Shown here: positions 1 to 7,039 of the stretch, one piece after another
Layout: the number at the start of each line of letters is the position of its first letter
Numbering within the stretch: position 1 is the stretch's first letter
NCBI GenBank assembly: GCA_038229415.1
Contig: JBBROM010000005.1
Coordinates: 62,001 to 126,000, forward strand
Direction: 5' to 3'
Length of the DNA: 64,000 nucleotides
DNA from: JANXUR01 sp038229415
GTDB lineage: Bacteria; Acidobacteriota; Terriglobia; Terriglobales; Acidobacteriaceae
Made by a program: the position numbers and the translations under genes
The notes under the pieces: generated by a model
Seen by the model: the letters and a program-made list of their open reading frames with translations, nothing else
Told to the model about the DNA's origin: nothing
Database searches by the model: none

Positions 1-331
1 CCACCACCACCTTAGTCGGTGCCCAAGTTATCGCCACTCCCGGCAGGCTGAACAGTCCCTCAATGCCCTTGTGAATCGCTTCCTTCGTGTTCGCCATCTT
101 GTCATTCGGAGGCAGCATCACCGCGTCGTCCGAGTAATACGCCACCCACGCATCCGCGCTCTTGGTCTGCGCCGCAGCCATCCAGTCCGCATCAGCTTTG
201 CGCAGCGCCGCAGCGTCAGCCGCGCTGCTATCCGCGGGAGCAGGATTGCACCCCACCGCCACCAGCAACAAGCCAAGCGCAATGATCGTGACTACCCAAT
301 TCGTGATTCGCACAGTTCTGTCTTGCGTCAT
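1..331 (-). CDS. Secreted SnoaL/DUF4440-like lipoprotein, partial
   Basis: Only the N-terminal 110 or so residues are present; the 3' part lies left of the window. The protein opens with a short basic stretch, a hydrophobic segment from about residue 12 and a lipobox-like LVAVGC with Cys28, so export and lipid anchoring are likely. What follows (ADAAALRKADADWMAA, then AWVAYYSDDAVMLPPND) resembles the start of SnoaL/DUF4440 domains, small cone-shaped folds of mixed function. A GGAG lies about 10 bases before the ATG. Family assignment is by pattern only and no specific role can be given. Confidence 0.65.
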   Translation of the reverse strand, partial: MTQDRTVRITNWVVTIIALGLLLVAVGCNPAPADSSAADAAALRKADADWMAAAQTKSADAWVAYYSDDAVMLPPNDKMANTKEAIHKGIEGLFSLPGVAITWAPTKVVV

Positions 332-380
332 TCGGTGCTTCTCCTTTGCATTTTGCATTCTCGTCTCAGCGCAGAAAGAC

Positions 381-426
381 TGGTGCCCCACCCTCGCCCA
401 CGTTTTGTGCGGACTAGGGTGGGAAG
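381..426. repeat. R-C hairpin repeat copy
   Basis: Reverse-orientation member of the R-C family: GGTGCCCCACCCT-type end, an inner imperfect hairpin and AGGGTGGG at the other end. It sits just upstream of the partial lipoprotein gene. Confidence 0.6.
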
Positions 427-512
427 CAGCCGACCACTTCTACGCCGTCTCCATGCGCTCGCAAATTCTAGGCGCAAGCCCGATGCAGGTCAATCACTTT
501 AGTACTGAGCTC

Positions 513-575
513 GTGTGGGGACAGGTGCCTCACCTGTCCAATCGGAGCGAAGCTCCGAAAGCTCTCGCTGGAACA
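513..575. repeat. R-A double-hairpin repeat copy
   Basis: Two consecutive stem-loops: GGACAGGTG/CACCTGTCC, then GGAGC-GAA-GCTCC. The same unit recurs in either orientation at about 8252, 9624, 37025, 41811 (inside mnmG), 45895 (inside tgt, first hairpin only) and 57451. Confidence 0.8.
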
Positions 576-606
576 CCACTTCACTTCGGATCAGCGACCG
601 TAGACC

Positions 607-645
607 CGGGTGCCCCATACGTCTCGCGGTTTCGAGGCGTGTGAA
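607..645. repeat. Degenerate R-B repeat copy
   Basis: GGGTGCCCCATACGTCTCG followed by a partly complementary CGAGGCGTGTG; a diverged, reverse-oriented member of the family seen intact at 17256, 33486, 41485 and 43023. Confidence 0.5.
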
Positions 646-704
646 CACAAGGGAGCCCCCCGGCAGGGTCGGCATTCGCCGCATTCTGCACTTACAATAA
701 ACGC

Positions 705-733
705 AAAAAGGGCACCCCGTCGGGGTGCCCTTT
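705..733 (-). terminator. Rho-independent terminator for the M23 peptidase gene
   Basis: A 9-bp stem GGGCACCCC/GGGGTGCCC (710-718 and 722-730) with A5 on its left, which is U5 on the minus-strand transcript, 20 bases past the stop codon at 752. A nearly identical stem terminates the gene ending at 9299. Confidence 0.8.
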
Positions 734-751
734 CACAGCCATCAACTCTTC

Positions 752-1771
752 CTACCCGCCAAACCCCGCGCCACTCTCCGCCAGCGTCGTCCGCAGATAC
801 TTATACGGATTCACCGGCACATCATGAATCCTTACTTCATAGTGCAGATGCGGCCCCGTCGAGCGTCCACTCGATCCCGAGTAGCCAATCGTTTCCCCGC
901 GCCGCACCGGCTGGCCCGGATGCACCACAAACGCCGAAAGGTGTCCGTAACGAGTGGTAATGCCGTTGCCGTGATCAATCACCACACAGCGGCCGTAGCC
1001 TCCCGTAAAGTCGGACTCTTCAATCACGCCATCCGCTGCCGCAATCACTCGCGTGCCGACTGGCACACTAATGTCCACGCCACGATGAAACGCGCCTTCT
1101 CCGCTGAACGGATCTTCACGCTGCCCAAACGACCCGGTCAGCGAACCTTCCACCGGCCATAACGCTGGCACCGACGAAGCGCCCATCCAGTCGCCCAGCG
1201 TCGCATTCCTCATGCCCAGACCAATGCCCAGCGTCGTCGCGCCAGTCATCGCCGTGTACTTCAAATCCTTAAACCGTTGCAGCGACGAAGCGAATTGCTC
1301 GTCCTTCAATTGGTGCGAAGTAGGCTCAGCGAGAATCGGCTCAGCCTTCAGCCCGTAGATCATCGAAACTTCGCTCGCCAGCGAGCCTAGCGAAGCGACC
1401 TGCTGATCGCGCTGCTGTGCGACTTGCTCCAGTTGCGAATAGCGGTTGCGCAGATCCTCGCGCTCGGTGCGCACTTCATTAAAGTGCGACACCTTCTGCA
1501 GCATACGGGTGTACGATCCCACAATCCCCGTTAAACTCAGCAGCCCAACCAGCAATCCCACCGCAAAAATGTGGAAGTAGGGCAGCGGTACAGAGATCTT
1601 TTTCAGCTCACCCTGCTCGTCTCGAGCCACGAACAGAATGTAGTATCGCTTTTGCACGGTGATGGGCCCCAATAAAAGAGAATCGAGCCACTGGCTGAAC
1701 CAGAGCGGATGGGTTTGCCTTATACGGATTCCCTTGGAATGCGGGGGAGGCAAATCCGTGCGCTTCTGCAA
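752..1771 (-). CDS. Membrane-anchored M23 (LytM-type) metallopeptidase
   Basis: A 339-residue envelope protein predicted to cut, or to regulate cutting of, peptidoglycan cross-bridges. Order: cytoplasmic N-terminus of about 65 residues, one membrane segment (about 67-86), a coiled-coil stretch (about 92-135), a linker, and a C-terminal M23 domain (about 203-325). Zinc ligands are visible: H229 and D233 in HRGVD, H308/H310 in GPHLHYE. The full HxxxD plus HxH set suggests an active zinc enzyme rather than a degenerate activator. Monocistronic, with its own terminator. The exact start is uncertain because the first 40 residues are not characteristic. Confidence 0.9.
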   Translation of the reverse strand: MQKRTDLPPPHSKGIRIRQTHPLWFSQWLDSLLLGPITVQKRYYILFVARDEQGELKKISVPLPYFHIFAVGLLVGLLSLTGIVGSYTRMLQKVSHFNEVRTEREDLRNRYSQLEQVAQQRDQQVASLGSLASEVSMIYGLKAEPILAEPTSHQLKDEQFASSLQRFKDLKYTAMTGATTLGIGLGMRNATLGDWMGASSVPALWPVEGSLTGSFGQREDPFSGEGAFHRGVDISVPVGTRVIAAADGVIEESDFTGGYGRCVVIDHGNGITTRYGHLSAFVVHPGQPVRRGETIGYSGSSGRSTGPHLHYEVRIHDVPVNPYKYLRTTLAESGAGFGG

Positions 1772-2197
1772 GCGCCAGCGGCTACAAAAAATGGTATGAC
1801 TGAATGCTTGAGCCTACCAAAGCGGGGAGAAGCGTGTCAATCATCTTGTGGTCTCGGCATGATCACATTTCCCATCTTGGGTCAGCCAATAAATGAGCTT
1901 TGGCAGACTTGATTCGCCCACAGCTATCGTGGAAGCACATCAGATTTAGCCATCAGCTGGGTCGCCTTCGCCCGTCCACTCTCTCTAGCACCGCTGGTAA
2001 TTTTTGCAGACACCCCAGCCCCCAAAGGGGGCGGAATTGTACTAAGCCCACCGCGTAAGCGGTGGGAAAGCCCGCATCACGATCACAGCCCGGTAGGGGC
2101 GACACCGACGCTGTGTGCCCCATCTTTATGTCCCTGCCGAGATACCACGCCCTTGCGGACAGGCTAGCTCTTTTCACTGGAACCCTGACTTCGCACT
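1772..2197. other. Intergenic stretch with small hairpins, no gene seen
   Basis: Between the M23 gene and the repeat before the Fic gene. It contains two perfect hairpins, GCCCCC-AAA-GGGGGC (2018-2032) and CCCACCGC-GTAA-GCGGTGGG (2047-2066). No open frame here resembles a protein; promoters for the M23 gene should lie at the left end. Confidence 0.5.
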
Positions 2198-2322
2198 CAG
2201 AAGCGCCCCAAGTGCCGAAGGCACAACCGAAGTAAGCCCGGTACGCAGCGCAGCGGAGTGCCGGGTTAGCCACTGTCGAACCCCCAAGTCCTGAAAGGAC
2301 GACTGACCCCAACCATGAGCGA
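2198..2322 (+). repeat. R-I direct repeat, left copy
   Basis: 125-bp unit running from CAGAAGCGCCCCAAG to CCATGAGCGA. The right copy is at 3613-3737, of the same length, with about five substitutions by eye. The two copies bracket the Fic gene in direct orientation. The unit contains the inner hairpin-like AGTGCCGAAGGCAC. Confidence 0.9.
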
Positions 2323-2333
2323 CAATAATTTTT

Positions 2334-2389
2334 CTATCGCTCATAAATATGCCATAATATGAGCGATAGAAGAGCTGGCTATCGCTCAT
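2334..2389 (+). promoter_or_regulatory. Probable operator of the Fic gene (three 11-bp half sites)
   Basis: CTATCGCTCAT at 2334-2344, its exact inverse ATGAGCGATAG at 2359-2369, and CTATCGCTCAT again at 2379-2389, where the last AT is part of the Fic start codon. A CATAAT -10-like hexamer (2353-2358) lies inside the first pair. A partial half site, ATGAGCGA, also occurs at 2315-2322. Three alternating perfect half sites over promoter and start codon are typical of a repressor-binding region. Confidence 0.75.
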
Positions 2390-3545
2390 GACTTGGAACT
2401 GGCAACAACCCGACTGGCCAGCTTTCGCTTGGAACCATGCACGCCTCGCTCACGCGGAGAAACAATTTCTCGTTGGCTGCGGCTTCTTTATCGGTGCGGT
2501 CAAACACATCAGCGAGCATGACCGCAACTCACTGGCCGTCGAAGCCATGAGCAATGAGGCCATCACTACCTCAGAAATCGAGGGCGAGATGCTCGACCGT
2601 GCCAGCGTTCAGTCATCCATCCAAAAGCAGATGGGGTTAACAGCCGACCATCTTTCAGTTGCTGCAGCCGAACAAGGCATCGCAGAGATGATGGTGGATC
2701 TTTACAAAACTTTCTCCACGCCACTCTCCGAGACAATGCTCTTTGCCTGGCACGGGATGCTGATGAGCGGCAGGCCGGACGTCTCTGATGTCGGGTGCTA
2801 TCGCACGGGGCTTGAGCCCATGCAGGTGCTTTCCGGAGCAATGGGTTCCCCGCGAATACATTTAGAAGCCCCGCCTTCCACCAAAGTATCTTCGGAAATG
2901 AAGCAATTCATCGTCTGGTTCAACCGAACAGCACCCGCGGGCCCAGACCCTTTCCCAGCGCTCACGCGGGCAGGCATCGCACACCTGTACTTCGAGTCCA
3001 TCCATCCCTTCGAAGACGGCAATGGTCGTATCGGCCGCGCGGTCGCCGAAAAATCTCTGGCACAAAGCCTGGGTCAGCCTTCGCTCATCGCACTTGCAGC
3101 AACCATCCTCACTCGGCGTGCCCTTTACTACAAAGAACTGGAAGCCGCCAGCAGGCAAAATGAAGTCACCACTTGGCTCGCGTGGTTTGCCGGAATGACG
3201 ATTGAGGCGCAACGACGCACCATTGCGTGGATTGAGTTTCTGATAGACAAGACGAAGTTGTTCGACCGCTTGAGTGACCAGCTAAATGAGCGCCAGCAAA
3301 AAGCGCTGCTGCGCATGTTCAAAGAGGGACCGAGGGGCTTCAAGGGTGGCCTGAGCGCAGGCAAGTACAGTACGATCACGGGCGCATCTCCGGCCACCAC
3401 AACCCGTGACTTGGCAGACTTGACCGCGAAAGGCGCCTTGGTTCGCGAAGGCGAACGCAGATACGTTCGCTATCAACTGTCAGTTCCGCTCCGGCCAGTG
3501 CCGCACATTTCAATCAATGAACAAGGCGATTTGATTGAGGAATAG
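2388..3545 (+). CDS. Fic-domain AMP-transferase with C-terminal winged helix
   Basis: Fic proteins transfer AMP (or another nucleotide moiety) from a nucleotide to hydroxyl side chains of target proteins. The 385-residue protein carries the catalytic loop HPFEDGNGRIGR at 206-217 with its His, acidic residue and Arg intact. An N-terminal auto-inhibitory helix motif of the S/TxxxE(G/N) type is present as TSEIEG (61-66), so this is a class II self-inhibited enzyme. Residues about 300-375 (RQQKALLRMF...TRDLADLTAKGALVREGERR) look like a winged-helix DNA-binding domain. The gene is flanked by direct repeats and overlapped at its start by an operator-like array, so autoregulation is likely. Target unknown. 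Confidence 0.92.
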   Translation: MTWNWQQPDWPAFAWNHARLAHAEKQFLVGCGFFIGAVKHISEHDRNSLAVEAMSNEAITTSEIEGEMLDRASVQSSIQKQMGLTADHLSVAAAEQGIAEMMVDLYKTFSTPLSETMLFAWHGMLMSGRPDVSDVGCYRTGLEPMQVLSGAMGSPRIHLEAPPSTKVSSEMKQFIVWFNRTAPAGPDPFPALTRAGIAHLYFESIHPFEDGNGRIGRAVAEKSLAQSLGQPSLIALAATILTRRALYYKELEAASRQNEVTTWLAWFAGMTIEAQRRTIAWIEFLIDKTKLFDRLSDQLNERQQKALLRMFKEGPRGFKGGLSAGKYSTITGASPATTTRDLADLTAKGALVREGERRYVRYQLSVPLRPVPHISINEQGDLIEE

Positions 3546-3547
3546 GA

Positions 3548-3597
3548 TGCCGGGTGCCCATCCTTGTCCGCGTCTTTTGCGGACAGGGTGGGGGTTT
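3548..3597. repeat. R-C hairpin repeat copy
   Basis: GGGTGCCCATCC, arms TTGTCCGC/GCGGACA, then GGGTGGGGG; lies directly after the Fic stop codon, where it could also act as an RNA end structure. Confidence 0.6.
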
Positions 3598-3612
3598 CCC
3601 TCACTTCGGCAC

Positions 3613-3737
3613 CAGAAGCGCCCCAAGTGCCGAAGGCACAACCGAAGTAAGCCCGGCACGCAGCGCAACGGAGTGCCGGGTTAGCCACTGTCCAACCCCC
3701 AAATCCTGAAAGGACGACTGACCCCCACCATGAGCGA
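3613..3737 (+). repeat. R-I direct repeat, right copy
   Basis: Second 125-bp copy of the unit at 2198-2322. It ends in CCATGAGCGA and continues into ATGAGCGATAG...TTGTCGCTCAC (3730-3761), a one-sided, degraded version of the Fic operator pair, now in front of thiL. Confidence 0.9.
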
Positions 3738-3794
3738 TAGAATCATCTCTTGTCGCTCACAACATCGGGGTGACGGCGATATATCGAACTCAAC

Positions 3795-4823
3795 ATGAAA
3801 GCCGAACGAGACTTCATCCGCAAAATCCGCGACCACGTGGGGAAGCCTGTCCCCGCTTTTCTGCGCCTGGGCATTGGCGATGACTGCGCCATTCTGCGCC
3901 CGCGCGCAGGCGAAGAGCTTCTCGTCACCACCGACTTTTCCATCGAAGGCACCCACTTCCGCCGCTACTGGCACCCTGCTGCCTCGGTCGGCCATCGCTG
4001 CCTCGCCCGCGGCTTAAGCGATATCGCCGCCATGGGCGGACGCCCGCATGTCTACTTCCTTTCACTGGGAATCCCCGGTGTCTCAGGCAACGATCTCCCC
4101 AACCGCTGGCTCAGCGCCTTTCTGAAAGGAATGTTCGCACTCGCCGAACGCTCCGGCGTCATCCTCGCTGGCGGCGACACCTCCACTTCCCCCGCTGGCC
4201 TGGTCGCCGACATAACCGTGATGGGAACAGTGCGGCGGGGTCGCGCAGTGATGCGCAGCGGCGCACACGCTGACGACAACCTTTACGTAACCGGCTCACT
4301 CGGCGGCTCAGCAGCAGTGCTGCATCGGCTGATGCGCGACGAAGCACTTACAACTGCCGACGTAGTGAATACAAATAAAGACAAACAAAAAGCGAATACA
4401 AGGGCACCCCTGGCTCCCGCTAGAACGAAGGCCGTTGACTCCAGGCATTTCTTCCCCGAACCCCGTATCGCAGTCGGCCAAGCCATCGCCCGCTTTGCCA
4501 CCGCCATGATTGACGTCAGTGACGGTCTCTCCACCGACCTGAGCCATCTATGCGAGGAAAGTCGCGTCTCTGCCGAAGTGGATTCCGCCGTCCTGCCTCT
4601 CAGCCTCGGCGCAACGCTCCACGAAGCCCTCCACGGCGGAGACGACTACGAGCTTCTCTTCACCGCCCCGGCCAAAGTTCGTGTGCCACGACAAATCTCT
4701 GGCGTTCCAATTACCCGCATCGGACGAATCCTGCCCGCTGACGCACGCAATCCAATGACGTTACTCGCAGCGGGCAAACCTTTACCGCTGCCAGTCCGCG
4801 GCTGGGAACACTTCCGCAATTGA
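3795..4823 (+). CDS. thiL: Thiamine-monophosphate kinase
   Basis: Phosphorylates thiamine monophosphate with ATP to give the cofactor thiamine diphosphate, the last step of thiamine synthesis, in the cytosol. The 342-residue protein has the family motifs GIGDDCA (26-32), TTDFSIEGTHF (45-55), LAGGDTS (124-130), DVSDGLSTDL (240-249) and GGDDYELLFT (281-290), which line the ATP and Mg sites. Residues about 185-218 form an extra Lys/Thr/Ala-rich segment not expected in ThiL (NTNKDKQKANTRAPLAPAR) and encoded by locally A-rich DNA, so it looks inserted. It precedes rsmG by 27 bases. No thiamine-pyrophosphate riboswitch was recognised upstream. Confidence 0.95.
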   Translation: MKAERDFIRKIRDHVGKPVPAFLRLGIGDDCAILRPRAGEELLVTTDFSIEGTHFRRYWHPAASVGHRCLARGLSDIAAMGGRPHVYFLSLGIPGVSGNDLPNRWLSAFLKGMFALAERSGVILAGGDTSTSPAGLVADITVMGTVRRGRAVMRSGAHADDNLYVTGSLGGSAAVLHRLMRDEALTTADVVNTNKDKQKANTRAPLAPARTKAVDSRHFFPEPRIAVGQAIARFATAMIDVSDGLSTDLSHLCEESRVSAEVDSAVLPLSLGATLHEALHGGDDYELLFTAPAKVRVPRQISGVPITRIGRILPADARNPMTLLAAGKPLPLPVRGWEHFRN

Positions 4824-4850
4824 GCGTAGAAACCGGGGATTTTCGTCCTA

Positions 4851-5567
4851 TTGCCATACATAGCCAAAAGCTGGAAACTATTGTCCGTGTCCCCTGGCCA
4901 AATCTCGCGCCTGCTCAGTCCCTACTTCAAAGCCTCGCCCGGGTCAGACGAGTCGCCCTCGGCTCTACTCGACGACTTGGCAACCTACCTCGAGCTGCTG
5001 TTGCGCTGGAATGAGCGCATGGCACTAACCGCGGTGCGTACCGAGGCGGAGATCGTCACCCGGCACTTCGGGGAATCGCTATTCGCGGCTCGCGTTCTAC
5101 TCCAAGCTGTACCCGAGGTTGCGGTTCCGCCACTGAGTTTGGCGGATCTCGGCTCCGGCGCGGGCTTTCCAGGGTTGCCGATCGCGCTCTATGCGGCGCA
5201 TAGGAATTTGGCGCTGGCAACTACGTTGATCGAATCGAACCAGAAGAAGGCTGCATTTTTGCGCGAAGTGGCGCGAACTCTTTCACTTGGAAGTGTTCAG
5301 GTACAGGTGACTCGAGTTGAGCCTCTTACGCCAGATGCAGAGTTGGGTCAATTTGACATCGTTACCATGCGAGCAGTGGAGCGGTTCGATGAGGCTTTGC
5401 CAGTCGCGGCAGGCATGTGCGCGCCGGGCGGACGACTAGCGATCCTGATCGGTTCAGCTCAGGTGGAGAAAGCGCATGCTGTAGCTCCCTCTATTATTTG
5501 GGACACCTCGCACCCGATCCCAGAATCGCGCGATCGTGTGCTTTTGATTGGGAAGAGGCTGAGCTAG
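4851..5567 (+). CDS. rsmG: 16S rRNA 7-methylguanosine methyltransferase RsmG (GidB)
   Basis: Methylates N7 of G527 (E. coli numbering) in 16S rRNA using S-adenosylmethionine. The Rossmann motif LADLGSGAGFPGLPIAL, the ESNQKKAAFLREV segment and the DIVTMRAVERFDE motif are all as in the family. The 238-residue frame starts at a TTG; TTG and GTG codons about ten residues further in are alternatives, so the first 15 residues are uncertain. Its position directly before parS sites and parA-parB matches the gidB-parA-parB neighbourhood common near bacterial origins. Strand composition shifts from C-rich to G-rich within or just after this gene. Confidence 0.95.
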   Translation: MPYIAKSWKLLSVSPGQISRLLSPYFKASPGSDESPSALLDDLATYLELLLRWNERMALTAVRTEAEIVTRHFGESLFAARVLLQAVPEVAVPPLSLADLGSGAGFPGLPIALYAAHRNLALATTLIESNQKKAAFLREVARTLSLGSVQVQVTRVEPLTPDAELGQFDIVTMRAVERFDEALPVAAGMCAPGGRLAILIGSAQVEKAHAVAPSIIWDTSHPIPESRDRVLLIGKRLS

Positions 5568-5572
5568 CGAAA

Positions 5573-5588
5573 TGTTCCACGTGGAACA
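5573..5588. promoter_or_regulatory. parS centromere site 1
   Basis: Perfect 16-bp palindrome TGTTCCACGTGGAACA, matching the chromosomal parS consensus bound by ParB, four bases after the rsmG stop. It is the first of three sites within 480 bp. Confidence 0.93.
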
Positions 5589-6034
5589 TTTTCATATCAA
5601 TCTCCACTTAATCACAGTTAAGTGCGATTTATGGAAAATAATTTCCACTTTAATAGATTATTTAGCTATAGAAATAGAGATATATTCCACTTTGATTCTA
5701 GCTGCTGGCTGGTTAACATGGGATGGATCGCAATCTACCGGCTTGACTAAGGCCCCTTTTAGCGCTGAAATGTTCCACGTGGAACATTCATGCACAAGCT
5801 GAGCAGCTCGACTCCATCCGCCGATGATAAACCTCCGCCGCTGCCAATCAAATCGCTGAAAGCCTTAGACCACACCAGATCTCAAGAACAGGAATCGGGT
5901 GCAGATTTCATCACTATTCTCCATCCCATAGCACTCGAAACCCACTTCTGCACAATTTCCTCACTTTCCACAAATTGCGCACAGCCTCGCTGCGCGCTAT
6001 GCTCGGATTCCACTTCGGCACATTGACTTAAGGG
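5589..6034. other. AT-rich parS spacer, candidate replication-origin region
   Basis: No convincing gene. The first 180 bases are clearly AT-richer than the surroundings. TTCCAC followed by TT recurs (about 5643, 5685 and 6008, with TCCACTT at 5603), resembling parS half sites. The strand composition flips from C-rich to G-rich across this interval. No good DnaA box (TTATCCACA) was found; the best match, CTTTCCACA near 5963, has two mismatches. Confidence 0.5.
5771..5786. promoter_or_regulatory. parS centromere site 2
   Basis: Second perfect TGTTCCACGTGGAACA palindrome, 182 bases after the first. Confidence 0.93.
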
Positions 6035-6050
6035 CGTTCCACGTGGAACA
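6035..6050. promoter_or_regulatory. parS centromere site 3
   Basis: CGTTCCACGTGGAACA, one mismatch from the palindrome at its outer base, 56 bases before parA. ParB spreading from here could cover the parA promoter. Confidence 0.88.
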
Positions 6051-6105
6051 TCATGATTGAGGCCCGGTTAGGCAAAACCCCGCAGATCAGGAGCATTCAC
6101 CGTTT

Positions 6106-6912
6106 ATGGCACGTATCATCGCAGTCGCAAACCAGAAGGGCGGCGTCGGCAAGACGACGACTGCGGTGAACCTGGCTGCATCATTCGCGGCCGCCGAGGT
6201 GAACACGCTGCTGATTGACTGCGATCCCCAGTCGAATTCCACCAGCGGCGCAGGCGCGGGACGCAATGATGAGCGGCCCTCCACTTATGACGTACTGATG
6301 GGCAACGCCTCGGTGGATGCCGCGCGACTCGCGACCGAACTCGCGCAACTGTGGGTGGTGCCAGCGCACAAGAACCTGATCGGTGCCAACGTTGAATTAG
6401 TAGATCAAGAAGATCGCGCGCTCTGCCTGCGCAAAGCGCTGGAACCGGTACGCGGTGAATACGAGTTCATTGTGTTGGATTGCCCACCCGCGCTCGACTT
6501 GCTCACGTTAAATGCGCTGGTCGCGGCCGATTCTGTGCTCATTCCCATGCAGGCGGAGTATTACGCGCTTGAAGGCATTAGTCAGTTGATGGAAACGATT
6601 GAGCGGGTGCGGGAGTCGCTTAACCCTAGTTTGGCGATAGAGGGAGTCGTGTTAACGATGTACGACGACCGCACCAACCTGGCGCAGCAGGTGACGGCCA
6701 ATTTGCGCGAGTACTTTGGTGACCGGCTGCTGGAGACGACGATTCCGCGGAACATCAAGGTGGCGGAAGCACCGAGCTTTGGCAAGCCGGTGCTGCTGTA
6801 CGACGTGCGGTCGCGGGGAGCGGAGGCTTACATCCGGTTGGCGAAAGAGATTATGGATCGGATGGAGAATGGGCCACAGGGAAATTTTCTGGCGCCTGCG
6901 GTGTTGGGATGA
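6106..6912 (+). CDS. parA: Chromosome-partitioning ATPase ParA (Soj)
   Basis: Walker-type ATPase that binds the nucleoid and moves ParB-parS complexes apart during chromosome segregation. The deviant Walker A loop KGGVGKTT is at 11-18, and DCDPQSNST and VLDCPPALDLLTLNAL mark the switch and Walker B regions. At 268 residues it has the small chromosomal form without an N-terminal DNA-binding domain, so it should not repress its own promoter the way P1-type ParA does. It lies downstream of three parS sites and 127 bases before parB. Confidence 0.97.
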   Translation: MARIIAVANQKGGVGKTTTAVNLAASFAAAEVNTLLIDCDPQSNSTSGAGAGRNDERPSTYDVLMGNASVDAARLATELAQLWVVPAHKNLIGANVELVDQEDRALCLRKALEPVRGEYEFIVLDCPPALDLLTLNALVAADSVLIPMQAEYYALEGISQLMETIERVRESLNPSLAIEGVVLTMYDDRTNLAQQVTANLREYFGDRLLETTIPRNIKVAEAPSFGKPVLLYDVRSRGAEAYIRLAKEIMDRMENGPQGNFLAPAVLG

Positions 6913-6967
6913 TAGTAACAATTACGATACTGATTCAATAGTAAACATAGGAGTATGCACCTGAAAA

Positions 6968-7015
6968 GACCCACCCTAAACGCGAAATGCACGCATTTAG
7001 GATGGGGCACCCGAT
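6968..7015. repeat. R-C hairpin repeat copy between parA and parB
   Basis: CCCACCCT, arms built on TAAACGC and GCATTTA, then GGATGGGGCACCC. It occupies most of the parA-parB gap, which is normally only a few bases. Confidence 0.8.
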
Positions 7016-7039
7016 TATCTCTGAATGTGAGGTTTTTTC

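Noticed and set aside
5572..6026. Two small open frames in the parS spacer
   Set aside because: AT-rich, no coding pattern, overlap with parS palindromes and no ribosome-binding sites.
5589..6105. DnaA boxes proving an origin
   Set aside because: No TTATCCACA or one-mismatch match found by eye; the origin call rests on skew and parS only.
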